From CAYXVU01 sp964468725 (GTDB lineage: Bacteria > Acidobacteriota > Blastocatellia > UBA7656), in the NCBI GenBank assembly GCA_964468725.1, contig CAYXVU010000133.1, positions 1-16,577 on the forward strand: a stretch of 16,577 nt of DNA, read 5' to 3'. The notes beneath the pieces were generated by a model. That model searched no databases and was not told the DNA's origin. It saw only the letters and a list, made by a program, of their open reading frames with translations. A program made the position numbers and the translations under genes. Shown one piece after another: positions 7,173-15,022 of this stretch (within the stretch, counting starts at the first letter, position 1; the number at the start of each line of letters is the position of its first letter).

Positions 7173-7446
7173 TAGGTTTCTCCTTTCGAAGGTCAACAGA
7201 AAATGGTCAGATTTGGTTCGGGAAGCGAACTTCCCAAAGCGCATTGCGAGTGAAGAGCGATGAGGAGAGAACAGCTACGAAGGACACAATGTCGGCAAAA
7301 CCTGCAAACATTGGCTGCGATTCGCGCTAAAAGGCATCGGATTTTCGATAAATCAATCGAAAATCGGGTCGTGTCTTAACTAACAGCCATAGCCCAACTG
7401 CGAGGGCGGTCGTTTCTGTATGACATCAAGCATTCATATCCAACGC
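7173..7446. other. Spacer between the secreted-protein gene and the lipase gene
   Basis: 274 bases without a gene. It holds the lipase SD (AAAGGAGA near 7178) and a perfect dyad at 7340-7365, annotated separately. I see no convincing -35/-10 pair for the lipase and no repeat-family words. Confidence 0.4.
7340..7365. promoter_or_regulatory. Perfect 10-bp inverted repeat with 6-base loop
   Basis: GATTTTCGAT (7340-7349) and ATCGAAAATC (7356-7365) are exact reverse complements around AAATCA. It is 82 bases past the stop of the secreted-protein gene and about 170 bases before the lipase start, both read leftward. It may be a terminator for the former (a short T-rich patch, CCTTTTAGC, follows on the - strand) or an operator for the latter; the sequence does not decide. 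Confidence 0.5.
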
Positions 7447-8436
7447 TCAATCAAGCGGCATGGCATCGCCGTACTTCATTGCCCGCAGCTTTTGAAAACT
7501 TTCGCCCTGATGAAAATCCGCCCAGATGGTTCGGCGTCGCGCCGCTTGCTCGGCTGACAGCGTGTTGGCTTTCAAGATGGCATCCAACTCTTTCAGTCCT
7601 TGCTCGATCTGTCCCATATGGGCATAGGTGATGGCCAGCGACAAAGCAGCGCCCAAATAAAAATCGTCCGCGCCTTCAGCGCCACTGTCAGGTTTCGAAG
7701 TTTGAACTTGCGCGCGCCGACGTTGCGCCTCCTGTTGATAAAACGCTGCGAAGTCCGCACAGGCATAGACATACTTGCCGTCTTTCCACCGGTAGACGAT
7801 TACGGCTGCCGGGGCTGCCGCATGCGAGAAATCGTCGTAGCCTTCCCACCGTGCATCGGTGACGATTAGCTCGACGCGCCCGTCGCCGTCGAGGTCGGTC
7901 ACTCGCTGCATAGGGCCCACAGCAATCAATTCGGCTTGATGATTTTTGACGCGGTAGATCTCCGTCGGGTTACAACTCCAGCAGTTGCCGCCGCTCGAAC
8001 TCTGCACAATGACCTCTTTGATGCTGTCGCCATTGATGTCCGTGCCGCTGAGTTTCGACAACCCATCAGCAGAGTCGAATCCGAATGAGAAGGAAAACTC
8101 CGGCCTTCGAAAGATAGTCTTTGCCGCGCGCCCGTCGCTTTCAAGGATTCTCAGTTCATTCGCTTCGTTGAACTCTTTCGGCTGCGGGCGTTCGAAGATG
8201 GCGATCAGGTGTTGCCAGCCGTCTTCGAGACTGGCTTCCATAGCCTCTTTCAGCTTCAGCCCTTGCGCGGCTAAACGCGCGACCTCTGCTTGAAACGCCG
8301 TGCTCACTTTGGGCGGCGTCGGGTTTTGGCGGAGCGGGTGCGGCGGCGCAGCGCCGTACCCTGCGTCGGTCAGCAGCAAACAGATCGCCAGCGAACCAAT
8401 GATAACCATTCGCATCGTATCTTCTCGCTTCGCCAT
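7447..8436 (-). CDS. Secreted protein with FG-GAP/VCBS-like calcium loops, function unknown
   Basis: 329 residues. The N-terminus (MAKREDTMRM, then VIIGSLAICLLLTDAGYGAA) is a signal peptide, so the protein is exported. Two calcium-loop motifs of the FG-GAP/dockerin type, TDINGDSIKEVIV (132-144) and TDLDGDGRVELIV (180-192), sit in a small beta domain. A CxxC pair (Cys152, Cys155) lies between them. The C-terminal third (~255-315) is helical, with a TPR-like look (LGAALSLAITYAHMGQIEQGLKELDAIL; positions 261-288). GAGGTGA a few bases upstream supports the ATG at 8436. It starts 35 bases after thrB and is probably cotranscribed with it, but no functional tie to homoserine metabolism is evident. 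I do not recognise a named family. Confidence 0.82.
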   Translation of the reverse strand: MAKREDTMRMVIIGSLAICLLLTDAGYGAAPPHPLRQNPTPPKVSTAFQAEVARLAAQGLKLKEAMEASLEDGWQHLIAIFERPQPKEFNEANELRILESDGRAAKTIFRRPEFSFSFGFDSADGLSKLSGTDINGDSIKEVIVQSSSGGNCWSCNPTEIYRVKNHQAELIAVGPMQRVTDLDGDGRVELIVTDARWEGYDDFSHAAAPAAVIVYRWKDGKYVYACADFAAFYQQEAQRRRAQVQTSKPDSGAEGADDFYLGAALSLAITYAHMGQIEQGLKELDAILKANTLSAEQAARRRTIWADFHQGESFQKLRAMKYGDAMPLD

Positions 8437-8471
8437 AGGTCATCACCTCACAGCCCAATCCGAAATCCTAT

Positions 8472-9407
8472 TCATTCGATGCTCGCCATTCGGCGGCCTT
8501 GATTATCAACCGTCACTTCCAACGTGCGGGTGCAAACGCCTGCGACGCGAAAGCGTTCGCTCATCTCATGAGCAATTTCGGCGCAGTGGTCTGTCGCAAA
8601 CGCGATAACCGTCGAACCCGCGCCGCTGATGGCAACTCCGAGCAGACCGGGAGTCGTAGGCGTTTCGTCATTCATCTTTAAGACATAGCCTAATCCCGGC
8701 GCAAGCGGTGCGCGATAGGGTTGATGGAGGCGGTCTTTGAGAGCTTCGCACAACAGATCAAAGCGGCCTTCGGCGAGCGCGGCTTGCAACAAAGCGGCGC
8801 GTTGCAGATTGAAGATCGCATCTCCCTTCGAGATGGTCGCCGGAAGCACCGCGCGCATCTTCGCCGTCTCCATTTCGAAGTCGGGAACCGCTAAAACAAT
8901 TTTGATCGGCTCCGGCCAGGCGCGTTTGAGGCAGAGGAGAGAGCGTTGATGCGCTCCATCTTCGCGCACGCAAGCAATCACCAGCCCGCCAAGCAGACTC
9001 GGCGCAAGGTTATCTCCGTGCTCTTCGAAGCGCAGGGCGTAAGAGAAGATTTCGGCTTCGCTCAACCGGTCGCCGGTCAACGCTTCATAAACCGAGATGC
9101 CCGCGATAATGGCCGAGCTGCTGCTGCCTAAACCGCGCGCCAACGGAATCTGGCTATCCACAAACAGGCGCGCGCCAGAGAGTTTCGTGCGCCGAGCGTC
9201 GGCGACGGTACGGGCAACCTGAAAGATGAGATTCGATTCATCAAAAGGCACTTGATCGGCAATCTCGCCCGTGGTTGCCACTTCGAATCCGCTGGCGCGT
9301 TTCTCCACAATGACGCGCAGATAGAGCGCCAACGCCAGCCCGCACGTATCAAAGCTCGCGCCGAGATTCGATGTGGAAGCAGGAATGATGATTTCCGTTC
9401 TCGACAA
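8472..9407 (-). CDS. thrB: Homoserine kinase
   Basis: GHMP-family kinase that phosphorylates homoserine on its hydroxyl, the step before threonine synthase. 311 residues, normal for the family. Motif 1 is IIIPASTSNLGASFDTCGLA (6-25). The ATP-binding motif 2 is PLARGLGSSSSAI (88-100). EEHGDNLAPSLLGGLV (128-143) matches the HPDN region, with Gly in place of the usual Pro. Motif 3 is VAISGAGSTVIAF near the C-terminus. The start codon is TTG at 9407, supported by GAGGTG four bases upstream; the next ATG would remove the kinase core. It lies between suhB (51 bases upstream) and the secreted-protein gene (35 bases downstream). No other threonine-pathway gene is in view. Confidence 0.95.
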   Translation of the reverse strand: MSRTEIIIPASTSNLGASFDTCGLALALYLRVIVEKRASGFEVATTGEIADQVPFDESNLIFQVARTVADARRTKLSGARLFVDSQIPLARGLGSSSSAIIAGISVYEALTGDRLSEAEIFSYALRFEEHGDNLAPSLLGGLVIACVREDGAHQRSLLCLKRAWPEPIKIVLAVPDFEMETAKMRAVLPATISKGDAIFNLQRAALLQAALAEGRFDLLCEALKDRLHQPYRAPLAPGLGYVLKMNDETPTTPGLLGVAISGAGSTVIAFATDHCAEIAHEMSERFRVAGVCTRTLEVTVDNQGRRMASIE

Positions 9408-9411
9408 TCTG

Positions 9412-9417
9412 CACCTC
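9412..9417 (-). promoter_or_regulatory. Shine-Dalgarno site deciding the TTG start of thrB
   Basis: GAGGTG on the - strand, four bases before TTG at 9407-9405. There is no ATG in frame near the family N-terminus, so this site decides the start. Confidence 0.7.
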
Positions 9418-9458
9418 TATCAGTTCAGGGTATTCACAGATCAACGCAATTGAATTCG

Positions 9459-10226
9459 CTAATTTTTTTTCGCTATCACAGCGATCATCTGATCGTGAAT
9501 CAAGCCGTTGCTGGCGACGATTTCAGGGCGGTACACGGAAAAGGCCGCGCCTGCAATATCGCTCACGCGACCACCGGCTTCGGTGACGATCAATGCGCCT
9601 GCTGCGACATCCCAGGCGCTCAAATTGAACTCCCAGAAGCCATCGAATCTGCCGCACGCTACATAACTCAGATCGAGCGCCGCCGCGCCATCGCGCCGCA
9701 ACGCTTGCGCATGCATAGCGAAGTTTGCCCAGTGATCGAGATTGGTCAACTGCGAGGTGCGTATGTCATAGGGGAAACCGGTAGAGAGTAAACTTTTGCT
9801 CAGGTCTTTGGTCTTCGATACCTGAATCGGGCGATGATTGAGCGTTGCGCCACCGCCTTTTTCGGCGGCGAAGAGTTCATCGCGCATCGGGTCATAGACA
9901 ACGCCGAGCAGGATTTCGCCTTGATGCTCAAGCGCAATCGAAACGCAAAAGATCGGATAGCCATGCGCGTAATTGGTCGTCCCATCGAGTGGGTCAATGA
10001 TCCAGCGATAGTCCGAACGACTGTCGGCCAGTCCGCCTTCTTCGGCGAGAATTTGATGGCGCGGGTAGTGCGTAGTAATCGCGTCACGGATCAGTTGTTC
10101 GCTGGCCAGATCAACATCGGTAACGATGTTGATCGCGCCTTTGTGAGTGATGCCAATATTGGTTCCCAGTCGGTCGCGCAGCAAACGGCCAGCATCCTGC
10201 GCCACACGAATTGCAAAATCGAGCAT
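9459..10226 (-). CDS. suhB: Inositol monophosphatase family protein (SuhB-like)
   Basis: Magnesium-dependent, lithium-sensitive type sugar-phosphate phosphatase of 255 residues, hydrolysing inositol-1-phosphate or related phosphomonoesters; the E. coli member also takes part in rRNA transcription antitermination. Metal ligands are all present: Glu62/Glu63 in ILAEEGG, Asp78 and Asp81 in WIIDPLDGTTNYAHGYP, and Asp206 in WEFNLSAWDVAAGALIVTE. It starts at ATG 10226 with GAGAGGA just upstream. A promoter-like pair lies ~60 bases upstream (10284-10312). It is followed by thrB after 51 bases, so it probably heads a suhB-thrB-secreted-protein transcript. The exact substrate cannot be read from sequence; the symbol names the closest family. 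Confidence 0.92.
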   Translation of the reverse strand: MLDFAIRVAQDAGRLLRDRLGTNIGITHKGAINIVTDVDLASEQLIRDAITTHYPRHQILAEEGGLADSRSDYRWIIDPLDGTTNYAHGYPIFCVSIALEHQGEILLGVVYDPMRDELFAAEKGGGATLNHRPIQVSKTKDLSKSLLSTGFPYDIRTSQLTNLDHWANFAMHAQALRRDGAAALDLSYVACGRFDGFWEFNLSAWDVAAGALIVTEAGGRVSDIAGAAFSVYRPEIVASNGLIHDQMIAVIAKKN

Positions 10227-10283
10227 GTGTCCTCTCTGAAACTTGGTGATCCTGCCAGCTTCCGATGCGAGAGCCGATGAGCA

Positions 10284-10312
10284 ACTATATCGCGGATTTG
10301 CGCGATTGTCAG
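10284..10312 (-). promoter_or_regulatory. Candidate sigma-70 promoter for suhB-thrB
   Basis: On the - strand CTGACA (10312-10307) and TATAGT (10289-10284) are 17 bases apart, each close to consensus. Transcription would begin about 50 bases before the suhB ATG, inside the 127-base spacer after the hydrolase gene. Confidence 0.5.
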
Positions 10313-10353
10313 TTGATGGTCAGCCATGATCGGCAGCGGAGAAATTTTGACAC

Positions 10354-11370
10354 TCAAGATGAGGAGTGCAATAGGGTGAAGAAGTTGACCACTTTGGTCT
10401 CCGCCCAAAAGCGATCTTCGTTCGACGTGCGCGCGGCAACGAAGCCGACGTGACCGCCGCGCGCCGGGGCGAGCAAGAGGATATTGGGGTTTGCTTTGAC
10501 CTCTTCCGTCTCGAACGGCGCGAAGGGAATGAAGGGATCATCTTGCGCATGCAGGATGAGCGTCGGAAGGGTGATCTTTTGCAGGTGCGGATGGGCGCTG
10601 GCTTGTTCGTAATAATCGCTGGCATCCCGAAAGCCCCATTGCGGCGCGATGTAAAGGTCATCAAATTGGCGAATCGTTTTGATGCGCCGCAATGCCGAGA
10701 CATCGTAGCGTTGCGGGTAGAGGCGCGCTTTGGCGCGCATACTCCGCTTGAGGCTAATGATAAAGCTCAGTTGATAGAGAAAATTCGAAGGCAATTCAAT
10801 CGCTTCGGCGCAACTCGATAGATGCAGCGAAGGCGAAACCGCAACCAATCCTTTCAATGCCGCAGGCGGTTGCGCGCCATACTCGCCCGCCAGTTTCAAC
10901 GAAACGTTGCCGCCCAATGAAAACCCTGCGAGATAAATCTCTTTCAGCCCGTCGCCTTCGCTCAGTTGCCGAACGATGGCACGCAGATCATCGGTCAGCC
11001 CTGCGTGATACAAGGTTTCGGTCAGGTGCGCAGTGCCCCCGCAGTTGCGAACGTTCAAGCGCACAACGTTGAAACCGGCGGCCAGAGCCTTTTCGGCGGT
11101 TCCGAGCATATAGGATGATTGGCTCGAACCCTCTAACCCATGAGTTAGAATCAAGGTCGGAGAGGCAGTGGGTTGCGGCTGCCACGAACAGTGCGCTAGC
11201 ACGCGCACGCTGGGAGCAGGGTCGAAAAAGCGGTCTTCGGTGTTTTGACTCAACAACGGCGTGCGGCGCGGCAGCAACGAACCGGCCAGCGTCTGCGCGT
11301 GCGTATTCTTGAGCGCCGGATGCGGCACAAAGGGATGGCAATGCAGTTGTTCGACGAGGCTCGCTTTCAT
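10354..11370 (-). CDS. YheT-family alpha/beta hydrolase
   Basis: 338 residues of the YheT/ABHD1-3 family of alpha/beta-fold hydrolases, probable esterases of unknown physiological substrate. The N-terminus FVPHPALKNTHAQTLAGSLLPRR is a family hallmark (residues 14-36). It is followed by LILTHGLEGSS (73-83), NVRNCGGT (106-113) and the nucleophile Ser151 in LAGFSLGGNVSLKLAG. Catalytic Asp277 or Asp278 lies in LILHAQDDPFIP and His307 in GGHVGF. The ATG at 11370 lacks a canonical SD; AAGG abuts the start and AGGAC is ~14 bases away. A -10-like TAGAAT lies at 11412-11407 on the - strand, with a poor -35. It is divergent from the methyltransferase gene and precedes suhB in the same direction by 127 bases. 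Confidence 0.92.
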   Translation of the reverse strand: MKASLVEQLHCHPFVPHPALKNTHAQTLAGSLLPRRTPLLSQNTEDRFFDPAPSVRVLAHCSWQPQPTASPTLILTHGLEGSSQSSYMLGTAEKALAAGFNVVRLNVRNCGGTAHLTETLYHAGLTDDLRAIVRQLSEGDGLKEIYLAGFSLGGNVSLKLAGEYGAQPPAALKGLVAVSPSLHLSSCAEAIELPSNFLYQLSFIISLKRSMRAKARLYPQRYDVSALRRIKTIRQFDDLYIAPQWGFRDASDYYEQASAHPHLQKITLPTLILHAQDDPFIPFAPFETEEVKANPNILLLAPARGGHVGFVAARTSNEDRFWAETKVVNFFTLLHSSS

Positions 11371-11540
11371 CCTTGCTCGTTGTCCTGTTAGATTTGCAGC
11401 GCATTGATTCTAAAGCTTCCTTCGTGACAAGAAAAGAGAGGGGATGAGCAACGAGGTCTAGGGTCAACCGTCGCAAAGGTGAATCGCAAGCCATTTTATT
11501 AGCAGACAGGAAAACCGCGCGGCTCAATCAGGGAGAGGCT

Positions 11541-11575
11541 GGCAAAAGTCGGCAACTGACAACCAACTATCTGAC
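11541..11575. repeat. Degenerate repeat forming the leader of the methyltransferase gene
   Basis: The stretch AAAAGTCGGCAACTGACAACC ends two words before the ATG at 11577. GGCAACTGACAACC (11551-11564) recurs exactly at 15905-15918, and the flanking AAAAG also matches with a two-base difference. The spacer 11371-11576 otherwise holds no gene; GGGATGAGCA at 11441-11450 also recurs at 15806-15815. Confidence 0.6.
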
Positions 11576-11576
11576 T

Positions 11577-13595
11577 ATGGCACAAGCGCGCGACCAGCAA
11601 CATCGCTACGGTGAACACTATACGCCGCTTCGCGTGGCGGAGTTGCTAGCCGCTCTCGGCATACGCGCGGCAACCGACACGGTGTTCGATCCGAGTTGTG
11701 GCGACGGGCGTTTGCTGCAAGCCGCTCACCAATGCCAAATCGCGCTGCGGCAACCTGGCTCGCCGACTTCCCTGCCCTGTCCGCAACAGCTTTTCGGACT
11801 GGATCGGTCAGCGGCGGCAGTAGCAGCGGCGCAGCAGACGAGGGCGAGCATCCGGCATGTGGACTTTTTCGACTTCGACCCGCAAGCGCCTGCCGGTAGT
11901 GCAGAGAGTTGGCCGCAGGCGTTCGATGTGATGATTGGCAACCCGCCTTACATTCGACAAGAGTTCATCGAAGTGACGGACAAAATCCGCATCCGGCAAT
12001 GCCTGGCAAGAGATGCCCGCGACCTACCGGAGACTTTCTGGCCGCGCTGGTCGGGCAGATCGGATATGTATGTCTACTTCTTTGCGCACGCGATTCGTTT
12101 TCTCAAAGCCCATGGCCGACTGGTCTTTTTGACGGCGAGCAGTTGGCTTGATGCCGCCTATGGCGAATCGCTGCGACAATTTTTGTTGAACAATTTTCGC
12201 ATCGTCGCGGTGATCGAATCGGTCGCTGAAAGTTTCTTTGCAGACGCTTCGATCAATACCGTCATCACCGTGCTGGAAAGGGAGACGGAGGCAGAGGCAC
12301 GCACTGCAAATCCGGTTCGCTTTGTCAAAATCACGCAGCCACTGGAGCAGCTCTTTTCGCATTACCCGGACGAAGCTGCGGGGTTGGCACGCGCCCTCGA
12401 AGAGGTGCCGTCATCCATGATCTGTGAAGGGTATGCGCTCAGAGTGTTGCCACAAAGCGAACTTGCCAACCCGACTCCACAGCCGTCGAATTGGAGCCTC
12501 TACTTACGCGCTGACGATGTGTTCTTTCAAATTCTGGAACGCGGCAACACGCGGCTGCGGCGGTTGGCAGAGGTCGCCAATGTGCGTTTTGGCGTGAAGA
12601 CCGGAGCGAATCACTTCTTTTATGTGCAGGGGGCGAGCCAGCAATCAAGTCGGCGCGAATGGCTGGCTTTGAAGCAACTCGCCAAGGTGCGGCGCGGCAT
12701 CACAACCGGCGCAAACGAATTTTTTTATGTTACCGCCGCTGACGAGGCTTCTCCCAAACGCAATCCGTCGCAAGCTCGACCTCCGTCGCCCGCATCACTA
12801 ACCGCTGTCGAAGACGCGAGCGGCGCACATCACCTCATCGAATCCAAATATCTGAGCGCCGTTGTCTTCTCCCTCAAAGAGATTTCAACCATCACTCTGC
12901 GCCGCCAACACACCCACAAGCTCTTTTTCAATTGCGCCCGCACACCTGCACAACTCACAGGCACGCACGCGCTCGCTTACATTCGAAAGGGCGAGCGCGC
13001 CGGTTTTCATCTGCGCCCGACCTGCGCAGCCCGAGAGCATTGGTATGCGGCGGCGGCTGGGCGACAACCGGCGCCGCTGCTGCTGCCCGCCAAAGTCGGC
13101 GAGCGGTGGCTGGTTGCCATCAACGAAGCAAGCGTCTTTGAAGACAAAAAACTCTATGGCATATACCCGCGCCCGATGATGGCGAAACGCTTGCTTGCGG
13201 CATTGCTCAACTCGACTTGGGCGCGCTACGTTGCCGAAGTCCGTTGCCGACAGATGACCGGCGCACAGGCGATTGCGGACATTGATGTGAAGGTTGCCGA
13301 AGAGATTCTCATTCCCGACCCACACTCTCTTTCGCCCTCGATGAAGAAGCGACTCGTTGCCGCACTAACCCAACTGTCAAAGCGACCCGTGCTTTCAGTC
13401 TTCGAAGAGGTCAATCGCAAAGATCGTCGCCAATTGGATGAGCTGACCCTAACCGCCATCGGTTTTCGCAATCGCGCCGAGCGGCAACAGGTTCTCGCAC
13501 AGCTCTACACAGCCGTAACCGAACTGGTCAGCGCGCGGCTGGCGAAAGCCGATAAACGCGAGAGCGGCAAGAGAGATAAGTGGGTGAAGGGATGA
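11577..13595 (+). CDS. N6-adenine DNA methyltransferase (Eco57I-like, gamma order), apparently solitary
   Basis: 672 residues, predicted to methylate adenine N6 using S-adenosylmethionine. Motif X-like YGEHYTPLRVAELLA (11-25) comes first, then motif I FDPSCGDGRLL (37-47), LFGLDRSAAAVAAA (72-85) and catalytic motif IV IGNPPYIRQE (120-129). RLVFLTASSWL (181-191) and the INTVITVLER strand (226-235) complete the catalytic domain (~1-250). The target-recognition part begins with a segment present twice: LRRLAEVANVRFGVKTGANHFFYV (327-350) and LALKQLAKVRRGITTGANEFFYV (363-385). The tail has VFEEVNRKDRRQLDELTLTAIGF (608-630). No nuclease motif, partner endonuclease or BREX/DISARM gene is adjacent. 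No SD precedes the ATG, which follows repeat DNA directly. It may be an orphan regulatory or accessory methylase; recognition sequence unknown. Confidence 0.9.
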   Translation: MAQARDQQHRYGEHYTPLRVAELLAALGIRAATDTVFDPSCGDGRLLQAAHQCQIALRQPGSPTSLPCPQQLFGLDRSAAAVAAAQQTRASIRHVDFFDFDPQAPAGSAESWPQAFDVMIGNPPYIRQEFIEVTDKIRIRQCLARDARDLPETFWPRWSGRSDMYVYFFAHAIRFLKAHGRLVFLTASSWLDAAYGESLRQFLLNNFRIVAVIESVAESFFADASINTVITVLERETEAEARTANPVRFVKITQPLEQLFSHYPDEAAGLARALEEVPSSMICEGYALRVLPQSELANPTPQPSNWSLYLRADDVFFQILERGNTRLRRLAEVANVRFGVKTGANHFFYVQGASQQSSRREWLALKQLAKVRRGITTGANEFFYVTAADEASPKRNPSQARPPSPASLTAVEDASGAHHLIESKYLSAVVFSLKEISTITLRRQHTHKLFFNCARTPAQLTGTHALAYIRKGERAGFHLRPTCAAREHWYAAAAGRQPAPLLLPAKVGERWLVAINEASVFEDKKLYGIYPRPMMAKRLLAALLNSTWARYVAEVRCRQMTGAQAIADIDVKVAEEILIPDPHSLSPSMKKRLVAALTQLSKRPVLSVFEEVNRKDRRQLDELTLTAIGFRNRAERQQVLAQLYTAVTELVSARLAKADKRESGKRDKWVKG

Positions 13596-13679
13596 TGAGT
13601 GTTAAAGATCAGGAGGACGGCAAGCTGATGGGCATATAGGAATAGTGAGCCGTGACCTTCTCATCCATGCCCTTCAGCC
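13582..13679. repeat. Inverted repeat spanning the methyltransferase 3' end
   Basis: GGGTGAAGGGATGATGAG (13582-13599) faces CTCATCCATGCCCTTCAGCC (13660-13679). Reverse-complemented, the right arm matches the left at 17 positions, with one mismatch and two single-base bulges across a ~60-base loop. The left arm encodes the last three residues and stop of the methyltransferase. GGTGAAGGGATGA (13583-13595) is repeated exactly at 15800-15812 and in part at 16387-16395. Confidence 0.55.
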
Positions 13680-13790
13680 ATCACTCTTCGCCCTTCAATT
13701 TTCAACCGATAACCTTTGACCCTCAATCGGTAAATTTTGACGATCAGCCTGTAGTCTTCGACCGGTAACCGATAACCGTTCGCTTGTCAC
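13652..13790. repeat. Degenerate short-word repeat block upstream of deoB
   Basis: The 237-base gap between the methyltransferase and deoB is mostly this block. It is made of CCCTTCA, TTTTCAACCGATAACC, CCTTTGACCCTC, AATTTTGACG, CTTCGACCGGTAACCGATAACC and similar words, spaced about 10-20 bases. It shares words with the copies before iscS, before the methyltransferase and beyond the HEAT-repeat gene. There is no credible ORF. Confidence 0.6.
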
Positions 13791-13813
13791 TGATCGCCGT
13801 GCGGTTTTAGAAT
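13784..13813 (+). promoter_or_regulatory. Candidate promoter for deoB at the end of the repeat block
   Basis: TTGTCA (13784-13789) and TAGAAT (13808-13813), 18 bases apart. A start near 13820 would leave a leader of only ~13 bases that still contains AGGAG, so this is tentative. Confidence 0.35.
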
Positions 13814-13832
13814 CGCAGCAGGAGAATCATTC

Positions 13833-15008
13833 ATGAATCCATCCACTCCCTTTCAGCGCATTGTGCTGGTTGTCTTAGACAGCGTCGGCATCGGGGAAAT
13901 GCCCGATGCGGCCAACTATGGCGATGCCGGAGCCGATACGCTCGGTCACGCGCTCGGCGCGCGCACTGTGGCGATTCCGAACCTGCAAGCTATGGGATTG
14001 GCGAACATTCGCAATCTGCCGGTCGCGCCGGTCGCCCATCCGACCGGCGCATTCGGTCGCGCGGCTACGGCTTCGCACGGCAAAGACACGACGACTGGCC
14101 ATTGGGAGATGGGCGGCATCATCACGGCGAATCCGTTTCCGACCTATCCAAACGGTTTCCCGCCTCGCATCATGGAAGCCTTCGAGCACGCCATCGGGCG
14201 CAAGACGCTGGGCAATAAACCGGCTTCGGGCACAGAGATCATCAAAGAGTTGGGCGAAGAACACGTCCGCACCGGCTACCCCATCGTTTACACATCTGCC
14301 GATAGCGTCTTTCAAGTTGCCGCGCACGAAGAAGTCGTCGGGTTGGAGACTCTCTATCGCTGGTGTGAAATCGCGCGCGCGCTGCTGGTTGGCGAAGATC
14401 AGGTCGGGCGCGTCATCGCGCGGCCTTTCGTCGGCGAACCGGGCAACTTTCGTCGCACCGAAGCGCGCCAAGATTACGCTATTCTACCGCCCGAAGCGAC
14501 CCTGCTCGACCGCATCAAAGCGGCGGGTTTGCCAGTCGTCGCTGTCGGAAAGATTGGTTCGATCTTTTGTCACCAAGGCACGACGGAAGAATTGAAGGCA
14601 GGCAATAACCACGCCAGCGTGGATCAAACACTGCACGCGCTCAAAGACAGCGGGCGCGGCTTCATCTTCACTAACCTGGTGGACTTCGACATGCTCTATG
14701 GTCATCGCAACGATGTCGAAGGCTATGCGCGGGCGCTTGAAGAGTTCGATGTCCGCTTGCCGGAGATTCAGACCGCGATGCGCGATGACGATCTGCTCAT
14801 CATCAGCGCCGATCATGGATGCGATCCGGGTGACGTTTCGACCGATCACACGCGTGAATATGTGCCGGTGTTGGTGTGGGGACGCCGCGCTAAAGCGGCG
14901 GTCAATCTGGGCACGCGCGCCTCGCTTGCCGACATCGGACAGACGATTGCCGAAAACTTTGGCCTCGAATTACAAGCTGGCCATAGCTTCCTCGGCGAGA
15001 TCGTCTAA
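13833..15008 (+). CDS. deoB: Phosphopentomutase
   Basis: Interconverts ribose-1-phosphate or deoxyribose-1-phosphate with the 5-phosphates, linking nucleoside salvage to the pentose phosphate pathway. 391 residues, the family length, in the alkaline-phosphatase fold. Mn2+ ligands and active-site residues are clear: Asp16 in VLVVLDSVGIGEMPDA, DAGADTLGH (31-39), the phosphate-accepting threonine in SHGKDTTTGHWEMGG (81-95), NKPASGTEII, and the C-terminal metal motif SADHGCDPGDVSTDHTREY (325-343). AGGAG eight bases before the ATG supports the start. The HEAT-repeat gene follows 14 bases after the stop, so they are probably one transcript. No other nucleoside-salvage gene is nearby. Confidence 0.96.
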   Translation: MNPSTPFQRIVLVVLDSVGIGEMPDAANYGDAGADTLGHALGARTVAIPNLQAMGLANIRNLPVAPVAHPTGAFGRAATASHGKDTTTGHWEMGGIITANPFPTYPNGFPPRIMEAFEHAIGRKTLGNKPASGTEIIKELGEEHVRTGYPIVYTSADSVFQVAAHEEVVGLETLYRWCEIARALLVGEDQVGRVIARPFVGEPGNFRRTEARQDYAILPPEATLLDRIKAAGLPVVAVGKIGSIFCHQGTTEELKAGNNHASVDQTLHALKDSGRGFIFTNLVDFDMLYGHRNDVEGYARALEEFDVRLPEIQTAMRDDDLLIISADHGCDPGDVSTDHTREYVPVLVWGRRAKAAVNLGTRASLADIGQTIAENFGLELQAGHSFLGEIV

Positions 15009-15022
15009 AAGTGAGGGCAATT

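Noticed and set aside
9252..9791. 179-residue + strand frame across the thrB/suhB junction
   Set aside because: It spans two conserved genes on the other strand and has no protein-like features.
10091..10408. Leftward frame reaching from the hydrolase 3' end into suhB
   Set aside because: It overlaps conserved suhB codons in another frame, and the promoter-like -35/-10 pair falls inside it.
11577..13595. PglX of a BREX system
   Set aside because: The protein is about half the length of PglX and no brx or pgl genes adjoin it; neighbours are housekeeping genes.
13596..13832. CRISPR array
   Set aside because: The words are short, degenerate and irregularly spaced, with no constant repeat/spacer pattern and no cas gene.
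13906..14595. 229-residue Arg/Ser-rich frame overlapping deoB
   Set aside because: It is an out-of-frame reading of deoB with biased composition.
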